25,621 bases of DNA from Candidatus Villigracilis saccharophilus (GTDB lineage: Bacteria; Chloroflexota; Anaerolineae; Anaerolineales; Villigracilaceae): positions 1 to 25,621 of the forward strand of contig JADJNA010000038.1 in the NCBI GenBank assembly GCA_016709305.1. Direction: 5' to 3'. A program made the position numbers and the translations under genes. The notes below the pieces were generated by a model. That model was not told the DNA's origin. It saw nothing but the letters and a program-made list of their open reading frames with translations, and did not search any database. The stretch's first letter is position 1, and the number at the start of each line of letters is the position of its first letter. Positions 1 to 7,867 of the stretch are shown here, piece by piece.

Positions 1-230
1 TGATATGTTAGAGTCGTTCCTGAGACCTATGTTGAAGTCGGGAAATTAAAAAAGCCCAGCCTGCTCATCTGGGGAAAGAACGACAGGACGGTACCGTTCG
101 AGAATAGCAAAATCATTCTGAAGGCATTACCGCACACGGAATTCCTTTTTATTGAGAATTGCGGTCATATCCCATTACGACAGAAATCCCGGGTTGTCGC
201 CGGATCCTATTGGAGTTTTTATCAAAATGA
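1..230 (+). CDS. alpha/beta hydrolase, C-terminal part, frame-broken
   Basis: This is the tail of an alpha/beta-hydrolase-fold enzyme; substrate unknown. Bases about 40-170 encode a typical end of the fold: LKKPSLLIWGKNDRTVPF, with the acid residue in GKND, then a helix, a strand and NCGHIP, carrying the catalytic-type His. After GHIP the family pattern continues only if the frame is changed twice: HYDRNPG is read in one frame and ILLEFLSK plus a stop (228-230) in another. The stop overlaps the next ATG at 227 (ATGA), which suggests translational coupling with the DinB gene. The N-terminal part lies outside the window, and an in-frame stop at 1-3 suggests another indel near the edge. Family assignment is fairly sure; the specific enzyme is not identifiable. 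Confidence 0.62.
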
Positions 231-716
231 ACAAACAAGATATACAAACACTATACCAAATTCAATCACTGGGCAAACATGCAAATTTTAAATGCCACGT
301 CCAAATTAACAATAGAACAATTTCTTGCAGTCGCAGTATTCCCACATAAGAGAATTACGAAGTACTTTGACGCATGCGCTCTTAGCGGAATGGATCTGGC
401 GCACGCGCTGGCGGGGAGAAACACCAGCAGCCCGCTTCAAGCGGAAGATTTCCCGAACATGGCGCACTCCGCACACGATGGCTAGCGGAAGAAAAAAAAC
501 TGGATACGTTCCTCAATAACTTGGACGATGGATCGGTAAACGCCACATTCCAATACAAAACCAAAAATGGAGAGATCCAGGGGAAAATGCTCTGGCAGGC
601 GATGATACATGTTGTCAATCATGGCACTCAACATCGCAATGAAGCAGAGGCCATACTTACAGATTGGGTCACTCTCCAGGTGATCTCGACCTGATGTTGT
701 TTTTAAATGAGCAAAC
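227..716 (+). pseudogene. DinB-family protein, broken by several frameshifts
   Basis: A DinB/YfiT-like four-helix-bundle protein (putative metal-dependent enzyme family) can be pieced together from all three forward frames. It begins MNKQDIQTLY at 227, overlapping the hydrolase stop. WANMQILNATSKLTIEQF follows near 268-325, then LTHALLAEWIWRTRW near 365-410, then WLAEEKKLDTFLNNLDDG and MIHVVNHGTQHRNEA near 480-650, and finally GHSPGDLDLMLFLN near 667-708. The His in LTHALLAEW and the HxxxH in HVVNHGTQH are the expected metal ligands, so the chemistry is conserved while the frame is not. At least five indels are needed. This preservation suggests sequencing error more than decay. The exact end is uncertain. 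Confidence 0.7.
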
Positions 717-720
717 CCTA

Positions 721-1452
721 ATGATTGACAAAGTAAGGGCTTTATTTACCGAAACAGGCACAGCATCGCTGTTTTTATATTGCTAAATGTTGCCTGCCTG
801 GTCTGTATCTTGCTTGTCGCTGCCAGGGTGGCGTACACTGATTCGAGCCGGCACACAGGCTTAATCTGGAATCTATTCCTGGCGTGGATACCATTTATCT
901 GACACATTGCCCACACTGTTTTCATGAAACGCATCTGGTTATACCTTGCCATTCCAGTCATTGCATTTCTCTGGCTCATTTTTTCCCAAACGCGCCTTAT
1001 ATGCTGACCGACCTGCAAGACCTACCTCGCGCGCAGGCGGGTAGGTGCTCGCTTTGGTATGATGTGCTCATTGTAGTCTAGTGTTCCTGGACGGGTACCC
1101 TGCTTGGTGTTATATCGCTGTATCTGGTGGGATATTATCTCACGCACGTTTGGACGATCGATCGGCTGGGTCTTCGTTTTATTATTTCGGCTAAAGCGGT
1201 TTTGGTATCTACATCGGCCGATTTGTGCGCCTGAATTCGTGGGATATTCTGCAAAACCCCGCTGAAACAGCTGTTGAAATCCTCGGTCTCGTCATTGACC
1301 CAGTATGCGCCTGGCTGCATTTACGATCTTATACGTTCTTCTTTCTGTTCCTGTTTGTATTATTGTATTCATTCAGTCATATGCTCAGGAACAAACCGTC
1401 CGAGCTCAAAACACACCAGAAGCAGTCAGATCTACACAGCAAAGCAAAATAA
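721..1452 (+). pseudogene. DUF1361 membrane protein, broken by several frameshifts
   Basis: A multi-pass membrane protein of the DUF1361 family (function unknown) is visible in fragments. Start MIDKVRALFTETGTASLF is at 721, followed in a shifted frame by LLNVACLVCILLVAARVAY and NLFLAWIPFI (about 780-900). RIWLYLAIPVIAFLWLIF (about 930-990) runs into the family signature FFPNAPYMLTDL, and WYDVLIVV sits near 1052. The second signature GFGIYIGRFVRLNSWDIL lies near 1198-1250, and a last hydrophobic segment FFFLFLFVLLYSF near 1336-1375. Both family signatures are intact at residue level. At least four indels interrupt the reading, plus an in-frame TAG at 1079. It follows the DinB gene directly and may share its operon. 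Confidence 0.68.
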
Positions 1453-1485
1453 AATAATATCCCTTACGGCACAAAAGGACAGTCC

Positions 1486-2318
1486 ATGATTCCTCTCATC
1501 CTCATCCGCGGCGGCGCTCGACCTCGCAAGCGGGGTCGCATTGCGTTTGTATCGTTCTGGTTACAGGTCGCCATTCTTGAATTGGAAAAGCCCCTGGCGG
1601 TTCGCCGCACTGTGTCGTTTTGTGAAGCAGTATACGAGGGGGCACATACCGTCGAGGGTGTAACAGCGCGACTCGTTTCAGCAGACCAGTTTCAAGATGC
1701 GCTCGATGCAGGTGAAATTCCCGTGCTCGTGGATCCAAACACCAATATCCTGCGAAATCAATTCCTGACAAGTCCGCGCTCCACATTTATCATTGATGCA
1801 AGACTGATTAAAACGACTCCCAAATCCCTACCAGTAGATGTCGCGCTTCACATCGGACTTGGACCTGGCTTTCGCGCAGGTGAGAATTGCCACGCTGTGA
1901 TAGAAACCCGCCGCAGGACACACCCTCGGCAGAGTCTACTGGAGCGGCTCGGCCCAGGCTGACAGCGGACTGCCCGAGGGGCGACATTCGCCGTGTTTTA
2001 CGCGCACCTCATAACGGCATATTAATCGCTCACGCTAAGATAGGCGATCTACTTGAAGAAGGCCAGATCATCGCTGAGATCGATTCGAAAATTGAAAACC
2101 GAAGATCGAAAATCATCAGCCCGTTCAAAGGCATCCTGCGCGGACTTATTCGTCCCAATATTGAGATCACTGATAAGATGAAAATCGGGGATGTTGATTT
2201 GCGTAACGACCCTGTTCTTAACACCCTTGTTTCCGACAAGGCGCTGGCTATTGGCGGCGGCGTGCTGGAAGCAATACTAACTCGTTATCCTGTATTTCGT
2301 GAAATAGACCAGATCTAA
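1486..2318 (+). CDS. yqeB: YqeB/EF2563-family selenium-dependent molybdenum hydroxylase accessory protein, frame-broken
   Basis: Accessory protein of selenium-dependent molybdenum hydroxylase systems (YqeB, EF_2563 family). Its biochemical step is not established; it is known mainly from co-occurrence with YqeC, MocA and SelD. The ATG follows AAAGGA. MIPLILIRGGG should begin a Rossmann-like segment, but the expected GDLASGVALRLYRSG is only readable in a shifted frame at about 1512-1555. VAILELEKPLAVRRTVSF, YEGAHTVEGVTARLV, IPVLVDPN and FIIDARLIKT follow in frame. LHIGLGPGFRAGENCHAVIETRR precedes another shift near 1910, after which VLRAPHNGILIAHAKIGD and GQIIAEIDS finish a biotinyl/lipoyl-like C-terminal part. 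The two large frames overlap at 1887-1962. At least three indels; otherwise full length (about 275 residues). Confidence 0.8.
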
Positions 2319-2376
2319 AATTCCAAACTCTAGCCACAGGGCTGTCTTAAAAAATTAAATTCCCACGGAGAACCCC

Positions 2377-2949
2377 ATGAGCAAAGGACGCTTGGAAGCA
2401 TTTAGCGATGGCGTGCTTGCCATCATTATCACCATTATGGTTTTGGAATTAAAGGTGCCTGATGGAACTGACCTTTCCGCACTACAGCCGCTTATTCCAG
2501 TATTCGCCAACTACACTCTCAGCTTTGTCTTCATTGGTATTTATTGGAACAACCACCATCACCTATTTCAGGCGGTTCCTCAGATCAACGGCAATGTCTT
2601 ATGGGCGAACATGCATTGCTTTTGGATATCACTCATTCCTTTCACTACCAGCTGGATGGGCGAAAATGAATTTTAGCCAACTGCCGAGTTACTTTCTGGC
2701 ATCTCTTTATGGATGTCTGGACTGGCTTATTTCATCCTCGTTCGCACGCTTCTCGCAATTCACCGGAAGACTCGCCGCTGGCGATTGCGATAGGCGGCGA
2801 CACCCAAAGGATATGTCTCACTAGCGTTATACACTGCCGCGATCCCACTTTCTTTTGTTTCTGCAAGATTTGCTTCCCTGCTTTATGTCGCAGTGGCAAT
2901 CATCTGGTTCATCCCAGATCGAAGGATCGAAAAGACCCTCGCCAAATAA
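2377..2949 (+). CDS. TMEM175-family (DUF1211) potassium-channel-like membrane protein, frame-broken
   Basis: Bacterial TMEM175-like proteins are six-helix potassium-permeable channels. The signature R-x3-FSD is present as RLEAFSDGVLAIIITIMVLEL (residues 5 onward, first helix), followed by helices around YTLSFVFIGIYWNNHHHLF and ANMHCFWISLIPFTTSW. The first frame stops at 2676 after GENEF. The homologous sequence continues in other frames as SLWMSGLAYFILVRTLLAI (about 2705-2762) and LYTAAIPLSFVSARFASLLY (about 2830-2890), and ends IIWFIPDRRIEKTLAK with TAA at 2947-2949. The restored length of about 190 residues fits the family. It lies between yqeB and yqeC, but no functional tie to molybdenum hydroxylases is evident. 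Family call firm; intactness doubtful. Confidence 0.75.
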
Positions 2950-3097
2950 GATCCGTCTTCCCGCCACAGGCAGATCTACTGTTAAAAATGGATATTGGCA
3001 AAGGAGATTAATTAGCGCGGAGTTCGCAAAGCGGTACGGTTTTTTTCTCGAGAGTTGCGATTCAAAAAAAACGGATGTACAAAAGTAGGATTTGGTC

Positions 3098-3109
3098 TAC
3101 AATCAACCT
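3098..3109 (+). promoter_or_regulatory. putative -10 element giving a leaderless yqeC-mocA mRNA
   Basis: TACAAT at 3098-3103 lies six bases before the ATG at 3110. No Shine-Dalgarno sequence is near that ATG, and no good -35 is visible 17 bases upstream. If the hexamer is a -10, transcription would start at about the start codon. Weak evidence on its own. Confidence 0.3.
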
Positions 3110-4432
3110 ATGCGACTATCTGATGCGCTTCGATTGAAAAATCCGCAATCGGTCAGTTTCTCTGGCGCGGGCGGAAAAACAACTGCCATATTTCGACTTG
3201 CGCGCGAATTTCCACAAGCCATCGTGACCACCACCACCCACCTCGGCACGTGGCAAACCTCCCTTGCTAACCAGCACATCGTTGCAACAAAATTAAGTGA
3301 TCTTGATGAGATCACATCAGAAGGTGTCACACTGGTTACAGGCGAGGTTGAAGAAGAAGAACAAAACCTGTAAACCAAGATGTCCTTTATTGGTTACGCG
3401 AAGCCAGTAACCAAAAATATATTCACCTCTTGATTAGAGGCAGATGGATCACGTCAAAAATCACTCAAATCCCGGCAGACCATGAACCACCCATCCGGAA
3501 TTTGTAGATACAGCTGTCGTTGTCGCAGGACTAAACATACTGGGAAAACCGCTCACCGATGAACACGTCCATCGTGCGGGTTATTTTCACAGATCGCGGT
3601 TTGGACATCAACCAGCAGGTCACTCCCTGATTCGGTTACGCGCATGCTAACCCATCCACAAGGTGGCCTCAAAAATATCCCACCAACAGCCCGGCGCATC
3701 GCGCTGCTGAATCAGGCCGACACGCCCGAGCTGCAATCCACTGGCGGCGGGATGGCTCAAGACCTACTCGATCATTTTGACTCCGTGATCGTTGGTTCAT
3801 TAGTCACAATAGTTTTCCAAACATTCGAACATACGGCAGGTATTGTCCTTGCCGCAGGCGCATCGACCCGTTTTGGCGCGGCAAAACAATTGCTGGATTG
3901 GAAGGGAAAATCTTTCGTGCGGCATGTGGCAGAAACCGCGCTACAGGCGGGACTTTGGCCTGTTGTAGTGGTCTCGGCTTTCAGTCAGAAGAGGTTGAGT
4001 CCGCACTACATGGACTTCCTGTAAACATAATCTACAACCCAGATTACCGGCAAGGACAAAGCACATCCATACGGACCGGAATCAACTTCTTAAAGCCGGG
4101 CAGATCGCATGATTCAATTGGTTCAGCTATTTTTCTGTTGACAGATCAACCTCAGATCCCTGTAAGTGATCCGCACGTTATTGGAATCACATACCCAGAA
4201 AATGCAGTCCATCGTCGCACCGCTGGTGCTTGAAAATCGCCGCTTTTCGTCGGTATTGTTTGACAGGGTAACATTCCACAACCTTTTACAGCTTGAAGGC
4301 GATATCGGCGGGCGGGCCATTTTCTCAAAATACAAAGTAGAATATATTCCATGGCATGACGATATGCTTTTATTGGATGTTGACAACACTGAAGACTACA
4401 AGAGGTTAATTGATATTGAAAATAACAAGTGA
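3110..4432 (+). CDS. YqeC-MocA fusion (selenium-dependent hydroxylase accessory protein / molybdopterin nucleotidyltransferase), frame-broken
   Basis: Two accessory activities appear joined in one gene. The N-terminal half is YqeC-like: MRLSDALRL, then P-loop SGAGGKTTAIFRLARE, TTTTHLGTW and, in shifted frames, LLIEADGSRQKSLK (about 3430-3470), FVDTAVVVAGLNILGKPL, and PPTARRIALLNQADTPE. The C-terminal half is a MobA/MocA-type NTP transferase: GIVLAAGASTRFGAAKQLL (about 3840-3895), NPDYRQGQSTSIRTGI, FLLTDQPQIPV with the metal-binding Asp (about 4130-4160), then VLFDRVTFHNLLQLEGDIGG and LLDVDNTEDYKRL. YqeC's end and MocA's start are read in one frame without a stop between 3644 and 4024, so the fusion is not created by the indels. 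At least five indels break the whole. ATG 3110 is preferred to the upstream codon at 3092 because YqeC homology starts there. Free mocA follows six bases later. Confidence 0.78.
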
Positions 4433-4438
4433 GAACTC

Positions 4439-5014
4439 ATGATCACTGCGATCATTCTCGCCGCGGGCGAATCCAAACGAATGGGTGAACCGAAGATGCT
4501 TATGCCCTGGGGAAAAAGCACGGTATTGCAAACGGTCATCTCCACATTTCAGGCGGCCAGTGTCAAGGACATTCTGGTCGTTACGGGCGGAGCGCACCAG
4601 CAGGTCGAGGCATTGATCGGTAAAACGGTCGAGACCGTTTTTAATGAAAATTACCAAATCGGGGAAATGTTGAGTTCCATCCAACTAGGGTTGTCTGTAA
4701 AAATGCGCGAAGCAGCGCACTCCTCATTTGTCTCGGCGACCAGTCTGGGTCGAAAGAGAAGCGTGCGCCAGATATGCAACGCCTTCCTCGCACAAAAATC
4801 ACAGATCGTAGTCCCGGGCTATCAAATGCGGCGCGGACATCCCTGGCTTGTTGCCCGTCCGCTCTGGGATGAACTGATCGCAATGAAACCGCCAAAAACG
4901 CCGCGCGATTTCTTATTAAAACACTCCCGCGAAATACACTATGTAGTCGTGGATTCCCCCAATACGTTGGCAGACCTCGACACTCCTGAAGATTACTTGA
5001 AATATAAATCGTAA
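4439..5014 (+). CDS. mocA: MocA-like molybdenum cofactor nucleotidyltransferase
   Basis: MobA-like NTP transferase of the MocA/YgfJ subgroup, expected to add CMP or another nucleotide to molybdopterin for molybdenum hydroxylases. The signature AAGESKRMGEPKML covers residues 8-21 and includes the NTP-binding GESKRMG loop and Lys19. NENYQIGEMLSSIQLGL (69-85) and MRRGHPWLVARPLWDEL (130-146) are also typical, and the end DLDTPEDYLKYKS is the usual DIDTPEDY tail. Length of 191 residues fits. Residues 91-107 do not fit: the expected LICLGDQ, with the metal-binding Asp, is encoded in another frame at about 4711-4755. Two compensating indels therefore keep the reading open but remove the catalytic motif. 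It follows the YqeC-MocA fusion by six bases, same operon. Confidence 0.82.
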   Translation: MITAIILAAGESKRMGEPKMLMPWGKSTVLQTVISTFQAASVKDILVVTGGAHQQVEALIGKTVETVFNENYQIGEMLSSIQLGLSVKMREAAHSSFVSATSLGRKRSVRQICNAFLAQKSQIVVPGYQMRRGHPWLVARPLWDELIAMKPPKTPRDFLLKHSREIHYVVVDSPNTLADLDTPEDYLKYKS

Positions 5015-5025
5015 CGTGCTATTGT
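4997..5025 (+). promoter_or_regulatory. sigma70-type promoter for the 92-residue protein gene
   Basis: TTGAAA (4997-5002), a 17-base spacer and TATTGT (5020-5025) lie inside the last codons of mocA and just after it. Start of transcription would be near 5032, right before the ribosome-binding site AAGGAGG at 5036. Moderate match. Confidence 0.45.
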
Positions 5026-5047
5026 AAATATAGACAAGGAGGCTGAT

Positions 5048-5326
5048 ATGTCTGACATGACCTTGATCGCCGAGGATATCATTCACACAATGCAAGCCGT
5101 GGAAGAAGCGTATCATGCATCGAAGAAACTACAAAAAGAAAGCGACACCATTGCGTTTGACGCTTTTCGAGCCAAGATGCTCGAACTGCACGACCATCTC
5201 AGTAAACTAAAGATGGTACTAGATAATGAAGAGGCATTCGCAATGGACGAACTGATGGATGCAATGAGCGTCGCCTATTCCGGGCATCGCACTGAATATC
5301 GCAAAACACCGCGTATGAACGAGTAA
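5048..5326 (+). CDS. small helical protein of unknown function
   Basis: I do not recognise this 92-residue protein. It is acidic, without Cys, and looks almost wholly alpha-helical: AEDIIHTMQAVEEAYHASKK (residues 8-27), FDAFRAKMLELHDHLSKLKM (38-57) and FAMDELMDAMSVAY (64-77) have heptad-like hydrophobic spacing, so a helical bundle or coiled coil is plausible. No signal peptide or membrane segment is seen. The start is well supported by AAGGAGG at 5036-5042, six bases before the ATG, and a promoter-like pair at 4997-5025. The reading frame is undamaged although its neighbours are broken. It has its own promoter before the lipid kinase gene, so it may be a separate unit. Confidence 0.6.
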   Translation: MSDMTLIAEDIIHTMQAVEEAYHASKKLQKESDTIAFDAFRAKMLELHDHLSKLKMVLDNEEAFAMDELMDAMSVAYSGHRTEYRKTPRMNE

Positions 5327-5332
5327 TTCGAT

Positions 5333-5361
5333 TTGACAATCTGAGTCACAGAAGATAAACT
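5333..5361 (+). promoter_or_regulatory. sigma70-type promoter for the lipid kinase gene
   Basis: A perfect -35 TTGACA (5333-5338), 17 bases, and TAAACT (5356-5361) precede the kinase start at 5390. Transcription would begin near 5368, giving a leader of about 22 bases with GGGAG as ribosome-binding site. Confidence 0.65.
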
Positions 5362-5389
5362 CGCTCCCATTCCAAACTGGGAGTACACT

Positions 5390-6312
5390 GTGAAATATTA
5401 CATCATCGTCAATCCAACTTCGGGCCGCGGGCTTGGCGCGAAATCTATTCCACACATCGAATCCAGTCTGCGTGAAAGCGGGCTGGATTTTACGCTTGTA
5501 CAAACAGAGCGTGTCTGGCACGCTTATGAACTGGCAGAACAGGCCGCGCGGGAGGGCTACGATGTGATCGTGTGCGCGAGCGGTGACGGGACCATCAACG
5601 AAGCCATCAACGGAATCATGAAGGCGCGCAAGGATGGTTTCACAAAAAGCGTGTTTTCCGTTCTCGCCATCGGCACGGGCAATGATTTTTCAGGCGGGAC
5701 AGGCATCCCCACAAATCTGAATGACGGCTTGAAAGCGCTGATCGCGAATAAGCGCAGAAAAATCGACATCGGTCTGGTCAAGGGTGGAGATTGTCCCGAA
5801 GGGCAGATATTTTGGCAACGGCATCGGCGTCGGCTTTGACGCCGCGGCTGTCGGCAATGAAGCCATCAAGATCCGCTGGACACGCGGCTTGCCAGCCTAT
5901 CTGATCGGGGTGATCAAAACTGTTTTCCTTTATTACAATCCTCCAAACGTTGAGATCCTTCTGGATGACAGTGAAACCATTAATCAAGTTTCTGATGATC
6001 TCAGTAATGAACGGCAGGCGCATGGGCGGGGGCTTTCAAATGGTGCCTGATAGCAAACCCGATGACGGTCTCTTCGATCTTTGTATCGCGGAAACTGGAA
6101 CAAAGGCGCGTATTCTCGCGCTTATCCCCCACTTCATTCGCGGAACACAGGCCACTCAACCCGAAGTCAAGATGCGGCGCGCTAAAAAAGTTTCGATCAA
6201 GGCTCTGGATAAGACCTTTCCCGCCCACGCCGATGGAGAATTTATTTGCCTGAATGGTTCAGCGCTGACCCTGGAACTGCTCCCGTCTGAATTGGAAATT
6301 ATCTGCGCCTGA
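5390..6312 (+). CDS. diacylglycerol kinase / YegS-type lipid kinase, frame-broken
   Basis: Cytosolic or membrane-associated lipid kinase that phosphorylates diacylglycerol or a related lipid with ATP. The N-terminal catalytic domain shows VNPTSGRGLGAKSI (residues 6-19), the nucleotide-binding ASGDGTINEAINGI and IGTGNDFSGGTGIP, then KIDIGLVKGG. The frame stops at 5839, and the family sequence goes on as FGNGIGVGFDAAA in the next frame (from about 5810). It shifts again near 5975 to NGRRMGGGFQMVPDSKPDDGLFDL. The end has FPAHADGEFI, the late DGE motif. Two indels; restored length about 305 residues is normal. GTG at 5390 is the start, with GGGAG at 5379-5383. It is followed 17 bases later by an acyltransferase gene, so both probably act on phosphatidate. 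Confidence 0.85.
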
Positions 6313-6329
6313 AATTTTTCGTAACAAAC

Positions 6330-6998
6330 ATGAACTGGCTTATCAACTTCCTCATCCGTATTTACACGCGCATCACCTGCCGCATTGACGCGCCTGACTT
6401 TCAAAATTTTCCAGCCACAGGACCTGCAGTCGCGATCTCAGATCACACAGGTCAGATCAAGCGCCCTACTTTTCGCCCATCTCCAGCCGCGCCGCGAGTC
6501 ACGGGCTGGGCAAAGGCTGAGACGTGGGACAATTGGTTCCTGCGCTGGGTCTTCAACACCTGGGGCATGATTCCCATCCATCGCGGTGAAGCGGACATGC
6601 ACGCGCTGAAAGCGGCTTTTCGAGCGCTTGAGAATGGCATGATCTTTGGCATCGCCCCCGAAGGCACGCGCAATTACGACGGGCATTTGAGACGCGCCAT
6701 GCCTGGGACGGTCATCGTTGCAATTCGGTCAGGCGCACCGATCATTCCCATCGCACACTGGGGCGGCGAGAATTTTATGAAAAACTTTAAACACTTCAAG
6801 CGGACAGATTTCCACATCCGCTTGGGAGAACCATTCAAGTTGAATGTTGAAGGCGTGAAGGTAACGGGAGAAATCCGCCAGGAGATCGCAGACGAGATGA
6901 TGGCGCAGATCGCTAAATTACTGCCCGAATATTATCGCCGGGAATATGCGGATACGAGCAAGTGGACTGAGAAGTATATTGAGAAAGTCTCGTTATAA
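6330..6998 (+). CDS. plsC: PlsC-family 1-acyl-sn-glycerol-3-phosphate acyltransferase
   Basis: Membrane-bound acyltransferase, probably making phosphatidic acid from lysophosphatidate. An N-terminal hydrophobic segment (residues 1-16) is followed by motif I around SDHTGQI (38-43; catalytic-type His39), motif II WGMIPIHRGE (78-87), motif III FGIAPEGTRNYDG (106-118; EGTR at 111-114) and motif IV IIPIAHWGG. Residues 44-56 look wrong. In another frame the same DNA (about 6468-6492) encodes LLFAHLQPR, the expected continuation, so two compensating indels probably replaced a short stretch right after the catalytic His. Length of 222 residues fits. No clear ribosome-binding site precedes the ATG. 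It follows the lipid kinase gene by 17 bases, likely in one operon. Confidence 0.85.
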   Translation: MNWLINFLIRIYTRITCRIDAPDFQNFPATGPAVAISDHTGQIKRPTFRPSPAAPRVTGWAKAETWDNWFLRWVFNTWGMIPIHRGEADMHALKAAFRALENGMIFGIAPEGTRNYDGHLRRAMPGTVIVAIRSGAPIIPIAHWGGENFMKNFKHFKRTDFHIRLGEPFKLNVEGVKVTGEIRQEIADEMMAQIAKLLPEYYRREYADTSKWTEKYIEKVSL

Positions 6999-7006
6999 TT
7001 ATTCTT

Positions 7007-7121
7007 TCATTGCGAGGCGGTATCACGAAGCAACTGCTGAGTAGCGGGGGAAAATTCGATAAGTTTGTTCTCAAAATTAAGAGGAGATTGCTTCAGCCGC
7101 ATTGCTCCTTCGGAACGACAT
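7007..7121. repeat. imperfect palindromic interspersed repeat (REP/MITE-like)
   Basis: The interval between plsC and the SIMPL gene begins with TCATTGCGAGGCGG and CGAAGCAA, and ends with GAGATTGCTTC and TTCGGAACGACA, which is an imperfect inverted copy of the beginning. Sequences of the type TCATTGCGAGG...GAAGCAATCTC...GAGATTGCTTC...CTCGCAATGA are familiar as dispersed palindromes in environmental bacterial genomes. Only one copy is in this window, so repetition is inferred, not seen. There is no coding capacity. Confidence 0.5.
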
Positions 7122-7144
7122 TAGAATAGTAAAAGAGAGAAAAC

Positions 7145-7789
7145 ATGACACAACTTTTGACAGTACAGGGATACGGCTCGGCATCCGCTACACCCGATCA
7201 GGCAGTGATCAGTTTTGTCGTCGAACATCAGAATAAAGAGTACGCCAAATGTATTGACGGTCTCAATCATATGGCGGATGAATTCTTTAAATCTATCAAG
7301 TCAGCGGGCATCAAGGAAGACCAGGTCAAGATGTCCAACTTTGAGATACAGAGACAAGGATCGATACTCGGAGGAAAGCAAGTCAGAATATTCTGGGGAT
7401 ACGAAGCCTCCTACTCATTCAAACTTCGTCTGGACCTGGATCACAAAACCATCAACCGTGTGCTTAATGCCGTCACGCGCACATCCGGGTTTATCAGAAT
7501 TGACCTTGGTTTTACGGTGAAAGACGACGAGGGGCTCAAGAATCAAGCTTTGGAAAAGGCGATCTCAGACGCCAAAATCAAAGCGGAGATTATCGGCAAA
7601 GCCACCGGGGTACAACTCGGAAAGATCCAGCACATTAACTATGGCAGGGAGATCATGGAAATTACAAGCAGGCACATGCCTTTGGCCATGTCTGAAAATT
7701 TCGCAACATTTTCAGAGGAGAGGGAGATCAATCCGGAAGATGTCGATACGCACGACTACGTGAACATCACCTGGGAGATCGAAGGATAA
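7145..7789 (+). CDS. SIMPL-domain (DUF541) protein
   Basis: A 214-residue SIMPL/DUF541-domain protein; members are known from oxidative-stress, periplasmic (YggE, BP26) and signalling contexts, but the molecular role is unclear. It begins LLTVQGYGSASATPDQAVIS (residues 4-23), the typical first strand, and later has AISDAKIKAEIIGKATGVQLGKI (about 138-160), the conserved helix AxxxAxxKAxxxAxxxG. The end YVNITWEIEG is the usual final strand. No signal peptide is seen, unlike YggE, so it may be cytoplasmic or miss its N-terminus. The frame is intact. AGAGAG at 7134-7139 is a weak ribosome-binding site. It is followed by a hairpin and convergent genes. Confidence 0.85.
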   Translation: MTQLLTVQGYGSASATPDQAVISFVVEHQNKEYAKCIDGLNHMADEFFKSIKSAGIKEDQVKMSNFEIQRQGSILGGKQVRIFWGYEASYSFKLRLDLDHKTINRVLNAVTRTSGFIRIDLGFTVKDDEGLKNQALEKAISDAKIKAEIIGKATGVQLGKIQHINYGREIMEITSRHMPLAMSENFATFSEEREINPEDVDTHDYVNITWEIEG

Positions 7790-7799
7790 GCAAGGAACA

Positions 7800-7850
7800 T
7801 CCCAAAGGCTGCCATAAGATCCTTGAACGACTCGGATCAAACCTTTGGGA
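7800..7850. terminator. hairpin between convergent genes
   Basis: TCCCAAAGG (7800-7808) pairs with CCTTTGGGA (7842-7850), and inside it GATCC (7819-7823) can pair with GGATC further on. It lies between the SIMPL gene (+) and the GNAT gene (-). A clean T-run is absent (CGATAAAATT follows), so it could be a weak terminator or an mRNA end structure. Confidence 0.4.
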
Positions 7851-7867
7851 CGATAAAATTAAATAAT

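Noticed and set aside
1..4432. Programmed frameshifting as explanation of the many broken genes
   Set aside because: No consistent slippery site or stimulatory element accompanies the breaks; both directions of shift occur and unrelated genes are hit.
5364..5383. Hairpin CTCCCA/TGGGAG that could hide the ribosome-binding site of the lipid kinase gene
   Set aside because: The predicted transcription start (about 5368) lies inside the left arm, so most of that arm would not be in the mRNA.
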